From Dendrophyllia cribrosa (taxonomy: Eukaryota; Cnidaria; Anthozoa; Scleractinia; Dendrophylliidae), in contig JAJLRJ010000010.1 in the NCBI GenBank assembly GCA_024195265.1, positions 23,515,454 through 23,579,453 of the forward strand: a stretch of 64,000 nt of DNA. Reading direction: 5' to 3'. Made by a program: the position numbers and the translations under genes. Each line of letters begins with the position of its first letter. The first letter of the stretch is position 1. The notes below the pieces were generated by a model. That model ran no database searches and was not told the DNA's origin. It saw nothing but the letters and a program-made list of their open reading frames with translations. This document shows, piece after piece, positions 55,913 through 64,000 of the stretch.

Positions 55913-56330
55913 TTATTCCATTTTTTTTTAATTCCTTGTCTCGAGATGGGGATGGTGCAGCGGGTGCTGCAGCGGGTGTTGCTGGTGTGTTTGGTTTGCG
56001 TCCAAGCTTTTGCATTATGGCTTCGCGTTGGTAATACAAACCCGCAGCAGAGACAGCCAACCCTCCAACCCCCAGAATATAAAAGATTGAGTTGCTGTTG
56101 CTGTCACTTGTTGTGTCACTTGTTGATGGTTGGTTTGCAGCACTGGTGCCACTTGTTGATGGTTGGTTTGCAGTCTTTTGTGCTTCGGCCTTTTTCTTTG
56201 CTTCACGGGCCAGGCGGTTGCGTTCTTTTGCAGGCTTTGTTTTCGGGGTTTCAGAGGTAACACGGACAGGTGTTTGGGTTGGAGTTGGAGTTTGAGTTTC
56301 TTCAGGGATCGTCGCGAGTGGTGTGGTCAT
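55913..56330 (-). CDS. Pro/Thr-rich single-pass membrane protein
   Basis: ATG at 56330 (MTTPLATIPEETQTPTPTQT) behind ACATATATACC. Order of parts: Pro/Thr-rich N-terminus; a Lys/Arg/Ala stretch (KERNRLAREAKKKAEAQK); a duplicated NQPSTSGT/NQPSTSDT spacer; one transmembrane helix (IFYILGVGGLAVSAAGLYY); an Ala/Pro linker and a basic end (DKELKK). No stop is present in this frame before the next gene's ATG; a stop in a neighbouring phase (55913-55915) directly follows a nine-base homopolymer (55921-55929), so I suspect the original gene ended there. About 140 residues. Function unknown; the composition resembles a virion surface or membrane-anchored protein. Confidence 0.6.
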
Positions 56331-56334
56331 AGTG

Positions 56335-56342
56335 GTATATAT
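56335..56342 (-). promoter_or_regulatory. ATATATAC box of the 56330 gene
   Basis: ATATATAC lies 4 nt before the ATG at 56330. Confidence 0.55.
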
Positions 56343-56369
56343 GTAAATTTTATTTTTTGAAATGTGACA

Positions 56370-56454
56370 AGGTTCCTAGCCAGGTTCCTAGCCAGGTTCC
56401 TAGCCAGGTTCCTGCCAGGTTCCTAGCCAGGTTCCAGCCCAGGTTCCAGCCCAA
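56370..56454 (+). repeat. Minisatellite, AGGTTCCTAGCC-type unit
   Basis: Seven imperfect 10-12 bp units (AGGTTCCTAGCC, AGGTTCCTGCC, AGGTTCCAGCCC). It encodes the GLEPGLEPG end of the gene read on the minus strand. Confidence 0.85.
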
Positions 56455-57029
56455 CTTCATCAAAGCCCTCAAGTGGATAGCCTTCACTGTCTCTACTTGG
56501 ATGTGTGAGTTGGGGGTCCAATTCAGGCTTATGATCAGGCTCTCGTTCAAGCTTGATGTGTTTTGTTGTGATGAGAGCAGCATTGGCAAGCGCCAGCCAT
56601 CGTCCGCATCGCATGGCAAGAGTCCCAGCAAGATTTGTCAGCTCCTGGTTGATGATGTAGTTGTTCTTGAGTTCTTGCTGCAACTCCTTGACATCCTCAA
56701 TCGGGATCACCATACCAACGCCTTTGGACATAAGCATGATAGCGTAATCAACTAGGGATTCGGCTGTCTTGTTGCCTATGTAGGCCTCGTACCTTTTGCA
56801 GTACTTCTCAACGTCCTTGTCTGACAACCGCTTGACATGATCGTGTGTGAGCTGCACGCTGATAGCTTCTTTGGCTTTGCCAGTGGAAACAAGGATTGCC
56901 AACGTCTCACGTTTGGCAGGAATGCCATTGTCACCAACTATCCCTGTGGGAGGTGTGGTATCAGGGGTGGCCTCCAGCATCTGTAATACTTCGTTCAAAG
57001 CGTCCTTGGTCTTCAGCTGCTTGTGCCAT
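56423..57029 (-). pseudogene. Conserved-looking helical protein, frameshifted near its start
   Basis: The promoter-proximal ATG at 57029 (MAQAAEDQG) is in a different phase from the long frame, which begins NEVLQMLEATPD at about 56998, so one base has been gained or lost near 57000. The product is about 200 residues: a Pro/Thr stretch, then a soluble helical domain with KRETLAILVSTGKAKEAIS, DVEKYCKRYEAYIG and LAGTLAMRCGRWLALANAAL, then a charged tail running into the minisatellite (GLEPGLEPG). The final stop arises in the repeat. I do not recognise the family. It sits between the ATPase and the membrane-protein cluster. Confidence 0.6.
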
Positions 57030-57038
57030 CAGCAAGGG

Positions 57039-57048
57039 GTATACATAT
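57039..57048 (-). promoter_or_regulatory. ATATGTATAC box of the 57029 gene
   Basis: ATATGTATAC lies 9 nt before the ATG at 57029. Confidence 0.5.
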
Positions 57049-57092
57049 GTGTTTATTTTTCGATAATTCTCTTGATGTCGGGCAAAGTGTAT

Positions 57093-57840
57093 TTACATCT
57101 TGTACTCAATTCCATACGGTTGTCTCAGAGAGAATACCAGGTGGGAGAACTTGCGGGACTTGAGCTTTGCGATAAGCTCTTTGTACTCCTCGTGGGAGAG
57201 CTCGCCGGCATAATCTTCGAATATGGCCTTGGTAGTCTTGCTGGAGGGCGTGTAAAAGAGCACGATCGCCGCGATATTTTAACGGAATGGCTTGGCAATA
57301 CTGGTGATCTGCTGGGTCAAGACCCACACGGATTTACCATCATGCCTTGCGTTGAACCCTAGATTGACCAGCTGGCTAGTGCGGCCTTTGACATCTTTGG
57401 AGGCGGCGCAGTCATCGAGTATGAATAAAGTGTTGGTACATGTGAAAAAGAAGCTCGTCAACTTCAACCAGTATTCTATCTCATGCTGTTGGCAGTCAAT
57501 CACGAAGATGTGCGGATCGCGGTCCACGAAGCCATCGTATGTCTTGTTCTTGACAAATGTGGGGCAGAATAAAACGATGTAGTCAAACCAACCCCTAAAG
57601 GGGCCTCGCAGTTGGTTTAGAAGATACTGTGTCTTGCCAGAGTTAGTGGGTCCTACGATTAGTGCATTGAATGGCAGCTTTCTTGGGTCCACCTATATTA
57701 GTTGGTTTGCAAACAATTGGTTCATGTGTTGGTGGGGAGGGTGCCATTGCCAGAAGTCTTTGTATTTCATTGTATGATAATGGTCTGGTAGATGGCAGTG
57801 GAGCCGGCTTAGCATAGAAGTTGATCTTGTTTGTGGCCAT
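57093..57840 (-). pseudogene. FtsK/A32-like genome-packaging ATPase, broken
   Basis: ATG at 57840 directly behind ATATATACC. The first ~48 codons are in one phase; the core follows after a one-base shift near 57690. The core shows Walker A GPTNSGKT (about 57630-57653), Walker B TLFILDDCAA (about 57410-57437) and the downstream VNLGFNARHDGKSVWVLTQQ segment typical of the virus packaging ATPases (A32/FtsK-HerA type). A TAA at 57279-57281 interrupts the frame just after AKPFR; the same frame continues to TAA at 57093-57095. The total of about 249 codons is normal for the family. In intact elements it would pump DNA into capsids. Confidence 0.82.
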
Positions 57841-57841
57841 G

Positions 57842-57849
57842 GTATATAT
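57842..57849 (-). promoter_or_regulatory. ATATATAC box of the ATPase gene
   Basis: ATATATAC and one C separate it from the ATG at 57840, implying an extremely short leader or a box used at the initiation codon. Confidence 0.55.
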
Positions 57850-57852
57850 GCC

Positions 57853-59067
57853 TTAGTACTGTACAGATTCCAGCTGCCTGTCCATGATGTTCATCTGTGA
57901 GTCTGAGATGGTGAAGATGTGGCAGTTTGCAGTTCCCGAGCCTTTGCCGTCTCGTTCGATCTCGAGTTGCACGCCATCCTGTGTGTTGACGAGACGTTGG
58001 CCGCTGCCGCTGCCACCGCAGGTCAATCCAGAGACCAAACTTGTTGCCTGTGAGATATTTGGTCAGGTTCATGTTGGGCCTGCCGCGTGTGTGTGGGTTG
58101 AAGTATCGGTATATTTCATTCCACATGTCAGTACCACTGATGCCCTCGTTGTAGATCCTGTGTGGAACACCGTTGACTGTGACCTTAACTTTGGTGATGT
58201 CGGGATTGAAATAGTGCTCAGAGTCCCTGGCACCCGCTACAAAGGGATTGATGAACAGCAAGAGGATGCCCTTGAGAGACCGACGCTGTGGGTTAACTCG
58301 AAGATTCAGCCGAGTGTCAACGCCTTTTATGAAGGGATGCACCCGATCTCGCATTACGAGGTCATAGGCGAACTCCTTGGTTCTTTTTGCATCGGCGGCC
58401 AGACTCTCACTTCTGATCGTCTCATACTGCAGCTGGAGGTTTTCCAACTTGTACACGTGCTTGCTTGTGTCTGAGCCCCGGACAACTTGGGATGCGGAGG
58501 CAAGGGTTAGTTCGAAGACCAGATCGTTATATAACGCTTGAGGATTCCATGATCAGTTAAGATTTGGTGATCCAGTTTGATGTGATACTTATTTTTGTAT
58601 ATTGTCTCCAGCTTGGTTTCCGCATCCACGCCTGAGGTCGGCTTGTCACCAGCACCAGAGCGGATCTTGCACAAACCCACACTCTGGATGCCCTCCATAA
58701 GCATATTTTCCCGCTCATCGATCGATTTGAATAGATCTTCGAAGATCTTGTAGATGTCGTACCCAACCGTGTCCTGGACAGTGGTGGAGGCAAACTTTAC
58801 AACGAACCTGACCACCAGGGCCCGAGAAACATTTTGCACGAGATAGTTGTTAGCGTGGCCTCCGGCTACGTTGATGTTGAACACCAGTGCAAGTGAGCCG
58901 GACACAATAACATCGTGCTCGCCCAGCTTGGGCACCGAGACGTACAGTGTCTTGCCGGGATTGGCCTCAGATGGGTTGAATGTGATGCGCTTGACGGTTC
59001 GCTCTGCTTTCATGGCGTTCAGTGTCTTTTCACTGTGAGATGGAAGTAGATTCGGTTGCACAGCCAT
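57853..59067 (-). pseudogene. Capsid-like protein (candidate major capsid), frameshifted
   Basis: ATG at 59067 (MAVQPNLLPSHS) behind AAATATATACC. Three phases together cover about 404 codons. The first runs to about 58540 (YVSVPKLGEHDVIVSGSLAL, VQNVSRALVVRFVVKF). The second runs from about 58540 to about 58025 (RSLKGILLLFINPF, DITKVKVTVNGVPHRIYNEG, KFGLWIDLR). The third runs to the stop at 57853 (TQDGVQLEIERDG, IFTISDSQMNIMD). The alternating beta-strand pattern and its place next to the packaging ATPase suit a jelly-roll capsid protein of the Polinton type. I rate a major capsid role likely but not certain; a structure prediction would decide. Confidence 0.6.
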
Positions 59068-59068
59068 G

Positions 59069-59076
59069 GTATATAT
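59069..59076 (-). promoter_or_regulatory. ATATATAC box of the capsid-like gene
   Basis: ATATATACC lies immediately before the ATG at 59067. Confidence 0.55.
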
Positions 59077-59110
59077 TTGTGTTTTTTATAATTTATATTT
59101 ATATATCATC

Positions 59111-61290
59111 ATGAATGAATAGGGAGTCGATCCAGCTGAGACAACTGAGACAAACCCTCTCATCCCAGACACAGGGGATGACGATGATGATGATGATCTT
59201 GACACCAGGTGGAATCGAATGACAGAAGAACAAAAACAAGAAGTCCAACAATGGACCCAGCCTCCCAAAGACACCAACACCACGCAACCCTTTGAACCAG
59301 GTGCTGCTTCCACCCCGGCTGGCGAACAAGTGCCTATGGCCACAAGAACAAGACTCTCCCAAGAGAAACAAGGGTCCCGCACTGAAGAAACGTCTTTCAT
59401 TGAAGGTATAGCTCCAGTGAATTCAAAACGAGTTCTTTTACTGCTGTTTACTTTGAAGATCTTTAATGCTTGTTATGCAAACACCATAAACACCGTAAGA
59501 ACTGAAAATTATACAAAAAAACGCGATAAGAAAATCTACGGATAAATTATTACGCTTGGTAACGAAAAAGTTAGAAATAAAGAGCCTTACAACTGGTTTG
59601 AAAACCAAAAATGTACAGTAACATTGACCTATGAGTATCTGAACGAAAATTACAATAAATAAAGCAATCATGTAAAAAACGAGAATGTTGCGACTGTTAC
59701 AATAATACGAATAAAAGCGCTTAACTAATCGTAGTTAATTAAATAAATACCTTGGTTCTGCCCTGAGCAATCACTGAAACTAGTAACTTGAAACTTGTTG
59801 TTTTAGCAACTAAACTTGTAATCCTTGCTTGTAACTTTTCGCTTGCAACTTTTTTCTTGTAACTTGCTTGTAACCTTTTTGTAACTTTGCTTGCGATTTG
59901 CTTGCGACAACGCAAAATTTTGTATTTTAAGTACTGTCGTGTACACTATCGTGTGCTTAAAATGTACGCGCGATAAATTGCGACAATGGAAAGATCTCGA
60001 AAGATCTAGAAACGTAATATATAACTTTCTCTTAAATAACAAATCATAACTGGAAAGGGTAGCGTTCCTTTGATAAATAAAACGCAAATAAACTAAAGAT
60101 AATTAATTTAGTAATTATGTTTCTGCTGTAGCTACAGAAGGGGCTACTCAAGGCCAGCGAGCGATCACGGAATACATGGCCTTTGGAAGGTTAAGGAAGA
60201 GTTTCCCCACTTAGACAGAAATCAACTTGATTTTCGGTACGAGAAGAAACCAAGATCAGGTGGGTCCGTCATCGAGGTAAAATATCATACTAAAGGGGAA
60301 GGGGCATGGAAACCTCTTTACACAAAAAGCCGTGGTGATACACAAAAGACTTTCAACACTGGTCTTACCAAAGAGGTCAAAGAGGCTCTCGGAAAGTCTG
60401 TGACTGAAGAGTTCAATGAAACAAATGCTACACTGGAAGCAAAACAAAAGCAACTACAACAAAAAGAACAAATGGCTGCTGATGCACAAAAAATTCGCCG
60501 CGACATGGATGTCCTCAGAAATAGAACCAAAGAGGTTGATGACCAGAAGCAAGAGTTGGAAGATGCACATGGGCCACTGAATACGGAGGTAATAAAAAGA
60601 CTGAAAAATGAAAAGAGAGCTCTTGAAGCTGAGCATCAAGCCAAACGAAAAGAACTGGACAATGCGCAAAAAGCTGCCAAACAAGTAGACGAACTACGAA
60701 AAGAAATCGACAAACTAAAACTTAAAAAAGGGGGGTTAGAAAGACAATCAGAGGAAGTTAGAGCAAAAGAGGACGCCATAAAACAACTGGACGAACTGAA
60801 ACAGAACAAAGAAGAGCTTGAACGACAGAACGCTGAAGACAAGCGCGTCATAGAGGCTGAGGACACTTCTCCATCTGAAAGAGAAGCCGCGGAAGCCCGG
60901 GTTGCTGAACGTGAAGAAGAGCTAGCAAGGGTCAATACAGAAATTGAGGTGCGGGAAAGGAGCATGTCTTTGAGAGAGAGGGCTAGAGATATCTTCAAGA
61001 AATACGGATGGACACTGCAAGCGATTGTTCTGGCAGCTGGCATCACCATCAGCGCTGTGGTACTCGCCACCTTGAATGGCCTGGCAAGGGCCACCAAGGC
61101 TATTGGAAATGGGCTTAAAGAGCTTGGCAAAAAGGCAGCTGCCGCCTTGCCTGGCCTAATTGGCTCAATTGTGAGCTTCATCTTCAAAGCGGCTGGGTCG
61201 GTCATCTCCTTTCTGGGTGAACACGCTTGGCTGCTCATCCTTGCCGTGGTGGCCTTCCTTGTTGAAAGGATTACTAAGCGTAAGCGTTAA
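59111..61290 (+). pseudogene. Coiled-coil protein with hydrophobic C-terminal domain, interrupted
   Basis: Starts at ATG 59111 behind a TATTTATATAT stretch, but codon 4 is TAG. The same frame then reads an acidic N-terminus (GDDDDDDDLD), a Gln/Pro/Thr-rich stretch and ends at a 711-bp insertion (59418-60128). Beyond it there is one further phase change near 60180, then KVKEEFPHLDRNQLDF and a frame open to 61290. From about 60400 to 60990 it is a long coiled coil (many E, K, Q, L heptads). The last ~90 residues are glycine/alanine-rich and hydrophobic (LQAIVLAAGITISAVVLATL, GLIGSIVSFIFKAAG, WLLILAVVAFLVE) and end in a basic tail. A membrane-interacting virion protein is plausible; I assign no name. 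Confidence 0.6.
59418..60128. mobile_element. 711-bp AT-rich insertion in the coiled-coil gene
   Basis: TAGCTCCAG (59409-59417) and TAGCTACAG (60129-60137) flank it: a possible 9-bp duplication with one mismatch. The coding phase agrees on the two sides. No coding capacity and no clear terminal inverted repeat. The inside carries repeated CTTGTAACTT/CTTGCTTG words at about 59783-59908. The type is unknown. Confidence 0.5.
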
Positions 61291-62875
61291 CTCATCCAGG
61301 CAATAAACCCTGCCAAAGCAAGCGCACTCACAGCAATGAGTGCCTTGTTTACGTGATGTGAGTCGGTTTGGGGTGTGGGTGTTGGCGTGGGCTGTGGTGT
61401 TTTGCTTGGGGCGGCTGGTGTGGGGGTTGGTTGTGGTGTGGGTGTTTTGCTTGTGGCTGGGGCTGGCGCTATGCCCTGTGCCTGTGTAGCCTCTTTATGT
61501 ATTGGGTTTGATGGGTGGCTGTTTGGTGGATTGATTTTTGTTGGACCACCGTCCGTGTGGCGAAGTGAGGCTTTTTTTGTGCCCAGATTAACATCATTGT
61601 TCACACCCAGCTTCAACCCGTGCGTTGCCTCCTGTAGATTGTTGTTATACCCGATCACGCTCTCTGTGTTGATAATCATGCGTGATGGCATGAGCCAGCT
61701 TCCGGGTGTTGTCGCAAAGTCTAGGCGCACTTTCGTTGCTTGTATGGCAAGCTGGTAACGCTGTACGCTTGTTGCGATGTCGTTCAGTATTATGGCCTCC
61801 TCTAGATGGGTAAGGAATACTCTCTGGGTTTCGAACGCCCGAACTCCTCTTCCAATGATGCTGCTGCGGGTTTTGGCTTGTGAACCAAGAATGCAGTACA
61901 CAAGGGCCTCGATTGATTGGTTCATACGCGCGAGCCCTGGCTGTGTTAGCCCCTGTGCGTAATTTGGCACAAAGTGCTCGAACTGGGAGTCCGCCCCTTG
62001 GTCGTTGCGGACGAAAGATATTCCATTGGCACGATAGTTGGGGTCGTTTCTTTCAGTCACGCGCTCATCATTGAACAGAGCTAGATCGGGGTCTGGATAG
62101 TTGTAATCGGTAGAAATGTTGCCACCTCCATATTCACCAATGTAGACAAGGCCGTGGTTCTTACCGTATGTGAAACGGAAGTCAGAACTGGGGTCGATAC
62201 CGAACTCTAAATCTTCTTGTACGCGTCGATGTTGTACTTGTTGTCTTTCTGGTTGAATGGGGGGTCGTCTGGCAAAGCACTCACACTTTGTTCCCCACCC
62301 ATCTTGTAGAGTATTCGCCTTGTTGTGAAATAAACGTGAAACCGGTAAAACGACCGGAGCTGGGGAGTTAGGGAAAGACTTGAGTTCTTATCGAAGAGAA
62401 TGTCACGCGAGATTCCACAGCCGGTTGTTGCACACCACAGTGCGAAGGAGAGTTGTTGTGGCCAAAAACTCATATGCGGCCCGCCTAGCCACTTTCTGCC
62501 ATATTTCGCGGTTGTGAATGAAATCTGTGTGTCCCTGAAGATATTTCTGTATTTCGTTGTGAAATAATCAGTTGGCGTGACGTAAATCTTGTGCGCTTCG
62601 TCGTTCAAGATTGCGCCAATCATCATATCCTTGTCTATTGTGGTGGAGAAATCAACAGCTGGGATTGACTTTTCTGTATTTTGAGTCAACGATAGCTGAT
62701 AGGGGAAACCACCGTCTTGTTGAAGGCCCAAAGCGTCTTTCATGGCTTGAGTCCAATCTTTGTGGGGCATTCTTGTAACGAGCGCCCATGAGCCAGGGCC
62801 CTTTTTGTAAAGCACTTCCCCTGTGGCGGTTTTGTTGTCGTCGCCAAACTCTACTTGCACTTCAAAGTGGGACAT
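61287..62875 (-). pseudogene. Virion-like protein with Pro-rich stalk and C-terminal membrane anchor
   Basis: The open frame starts at about 62875 (MSHFEVQVEFGDDNK). Upstream, an Ala/Lys-rich stretch beginning MRTPEAAKLAAAAKAK lies in another phase and may be the true N-terminus. The frame ends at 62207, and the next phase (from about 62206, DLEFGIDPSSDFRFTYGK) continues to TAA at 61287-61289. The total is about 530 codons. Parts: a beta-rich globular region (SFALWCATTGCGISRD, LRSFYRFHVYFTTRRIL), a helical region, a Thr/Pro repeat (TPTPQPTPTPAAP) and a C-terminal helix (ALIAVSALALAGFIAWM). It could be a spike, minor capsid or second capsid-like protein; I cannot decide. Its stop overlaps the convergent gene's stop in TTAA. 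Confidence 0.55.
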
Positions 62876-63117
62876 CAGCGCGCGGGAAACGCTTTTTGAA
62901 GTCTGATATCGCCTTGGCCTTGGCCGCAGCAGCGAGCTTTGCTGCTTCCGGTGTTCTCATCCAGGCTAGTGGATCCGGGGGTGGCTTTGGCTTTACATGG
63001 CTATTTGGGGTTGAATAAAAAGGGGGTGGGGGCCCGTAATTGTGCCAACTCGTGGCATAATTTGAAAGAAGAAGCAGTTATTTCACCAACAGACCCTCTA
63101 ATGGTTCATCACGTAGC

Positions 63118-63609
63118 GTGACCTTACTTCAAGGTCATTACACTATTGATAGTTTAGCGAAAAACTTTGAAGGCCTAAAAGAGCATAACAAACATTTAAA
63201 TCTAACAATTGAAACAAACACACCACTCGGAGCCATGATCATTCAAAATAACAGCAGCAGTGTGAGGCTTAGTAACAATCTGGCAGAATTGCTTGGCATA
63301 AGACCTGTATTGCTTCTAATAACTTTCGTCAAGCGTTTACGGGCATCAAGCACTTACTTCATCCACTGTGATCTGGTTGATAAAGAACAGAACTTACTCA
63401 GTGGTAAGCCTTCGACAGTTTTAGCTCGGTTTGATGTTCGTGGGAAAGCTTTTGAGAAGGTTTATTACGAATCAACACAACAGAACGTCTTGCGTGACGT
63501 CTCGTCTGGCGATTATGTAAACAGCATATCACTGTCAGTGAGGGATGAGAACAATGACCTCTTCAACTTCAATGGCATGCCCTTAGAATTTGAAGTTGAG
63601 ATAAATTAA
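63118..63609 (+). pseudogene. Beta-rich virion-like protein, start lost
   Basis: An open frame of 163 codons ending at 63609. The ATG at 63118 is probably not the start: coding-like sequence (LKEEAVISPTDPLMVHHVA) runs up to it in another phase, so a frameshift near 63120 separates an N-terminal part that I cannot follow further. Content: QGHYTIDSLAKNFE, LNLTIETNTPLGAMIIQN, a central FVKRLRASSTYFIHCDLVD, and a C-terminal strand-rich part (NSISLSVRDENNDLFNFNG, LEFEVEIN). The strand pattern fits a jelly-roll or fibre-type structural protein. No named family recognised. Confidence 0.55.
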
Positions 63610-63616
63610 AAAATCT

Positions 63617-63626
63617 TATGTATACC
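63617..63626 (+). promoter_or_regulatory. TATGTATACC box of the 63632 gene
   Basis: TATGTATACC lies five bases before ATG 63632 and eight bases after the stop of the previous gene. Confidence 0.55.
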
Positions 63627-63631
63627 CCACC

Positions 63632-64000
63632 ATGAGTTCTGCCAATGTGCTTCCATCAGCTACGGAATACAGCGAGACACAACCGCTCTGCCCAGTGTTG
63701 CCAAATGGTGATGACTTCCGTCTAAAAAAAATATCTGACTTACAGACAGAGCTTGAGTCAGAAGCCGGCCATTATAGGCAGGTAGCTAAGAAGTACAAAC
63801 GAACCCACTCTGTTGTTCACGGTTCAGCTGTTGGCCTTGGTTTCATTTCTGCGGGTTTGTCTTCTGCAACCTTATTATCGCCAGCCCTCCTCTTGCTGGC
63901 GTTGCCGCCATTTCAGGGTTTTCATCAGCTGGCCTTACTGCGTTCGGTAAAAGGCTCGAAAGAAAAATCACCAAACATGAAAAGATCTACACACTCGCCT
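63632..64000 (+). CDS. Helical membrane-associated protein, partial at window end
   Basis: ATG at 63632 (MSSANVLPSATEYSETQPL) behind TATGTATACC. The N-terminal part is polar. A coiled segment follows (FRLKKISDLQTELESEAGHY), then YKRTHSVVHGSAVGLGFISAG, a hydrophobic Gly/Ala/Ser-rich stretch. Near 63870 the hydrophobic pattern moves to a neighbouring phase, which reads on to a basic helical segment (KRLERKITKHEKIYTLA) at the window end, so one base has probably been gained or lost. The gene continues beyond 64000. Its function is unknown; the layout (coiled coil, glycine-rich membrane segments, basic helix) resembles that of the 59111-61290 gene. Confidence 0.55.
   Translation, partial: MSSANVLPSATEYSETQPLCPVLPNGDDFRLKKISDLQTELESEAGHYRQVAKKYKRTHSVVHGSAVGLGFISAGLSSATLLSPALLLLALPPFQGFHQLALLRSVKGSKEKSPNMKRSTHSP

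Larger units (their letters stand above)
45640..64000. mobile_element. Maverick/Polinton-like viral element, decayed, right end outside window
   Basis: The combination of a protein-primed-type DNA polymerase B, retroviral-type integrase, FtsK/A32-like packaging ATPase and capsid-like genes defines Mavericks/Polintons (related to adintoviruses). Genes lie on both strands in blocks: polymerase (+); integrase to capsid-like gene (-, nine genes); coiled-coil membrane protein (+); virion-like gene (-); two further genes (+). Most frames carry frameshifts or stops, and a LINE and a 0.7-kb insertion interrupt two of them. This is an old, inactive endogenous copy. No protease of the adenain type was found. 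Confidence 0.85.

Noticed and set aside
59086..59400. Minus-strand frames of 90-104 codons at 59086-59400
   Set aside because: They are antisense to the acidic N-terminus of the 59111 gene; runs of I/V and S come from the GAT repeat.
1..64000. CRISPR arrays, bacterial operons or rRNA/tRNA genes
   Set aside because: No regularly spaced short direct repeats with unique spacers and no recognisable rRNA; spliced exons and eukaryotic transposons show a eukaryotic genome. tRNA detection would need a scan I could not run.

Overview
The window is eukaryotic, very probably from a cnidarian (anthozoan/coral-like) genome. It shows spliced exons with GT/AG borders, AT-rich non-coding sequence and a dense nest of Penelope-like, Academ-like, fold-back, LINE and Maverick/Polinton-like elements. 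The species assignment is an inference; I could not run a search.

Host gene. Five exons on the minus strand (37840-37993, 37143-37206, 36735-36991, 1254-1425, 813-1084) have matching splice phases. They encode the pore/M3, ligand-binding S2, M4 and C-terminal coiled part of a glutamate-receptor-like channel whose pore reads YGDK, the K+-channel type selectivity filter (GluR0-like). One intron of 35.3 kb between the S2 and M4 exons holds everything from 1426 to 36734.

Inside that intron: (i) 1580-15368 is a DNA transposon with 5'-TAGTCAGGCGG termini and a CAA target duplication. It carries a 1,520-codon ORF with two stop codons (Cys-rich, transposase-like, XPG/PIN-like and CXC regions), which I assign to the Academ type. 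It is split by a Penelope array at 7065-14300. (ii) 15369-20511 is non-coding, with short tandem repeats and a hairpin MITE. (iii) 20512-35580 is a giant fold-back element with arms of about 3.3 kb and TTAA at both ends, split by a second Penelope array at 24812-32942. A third Penelope array lies at 38597-40963, upstream of the visible channel exons. All three arrays contain head-to-head inverted copies and are flanked by 15-bp target duplications. Seven or more copies carry the GIY-YIG/RT reading frame, and three 903-codon frames are intact (7260-9971, 25059-27770, 30042-32753).

40979-45639 is mostly featureless apart from two MITEs. From 45640 to the window end lies a decayed Maverick/Polinton-like viral element, its left end marked by a hairpin at 45640-45800. 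It encodes a protein-primed-type family B DNA polymerase (broken by a LINE at 46089-49909), a retrovirus-type integrase, several small membrane proteins, a packaging-type ATPase, a capsid-like protein, a coiled-coil/membrane protein and further virion-like proteins. Almost all of its genes start within about 25 nt of a TATATACC-like box, and two convergent gene pairs share overlapping stop codons. No adenain-like protease was recognised. The right end lies beyond the window.
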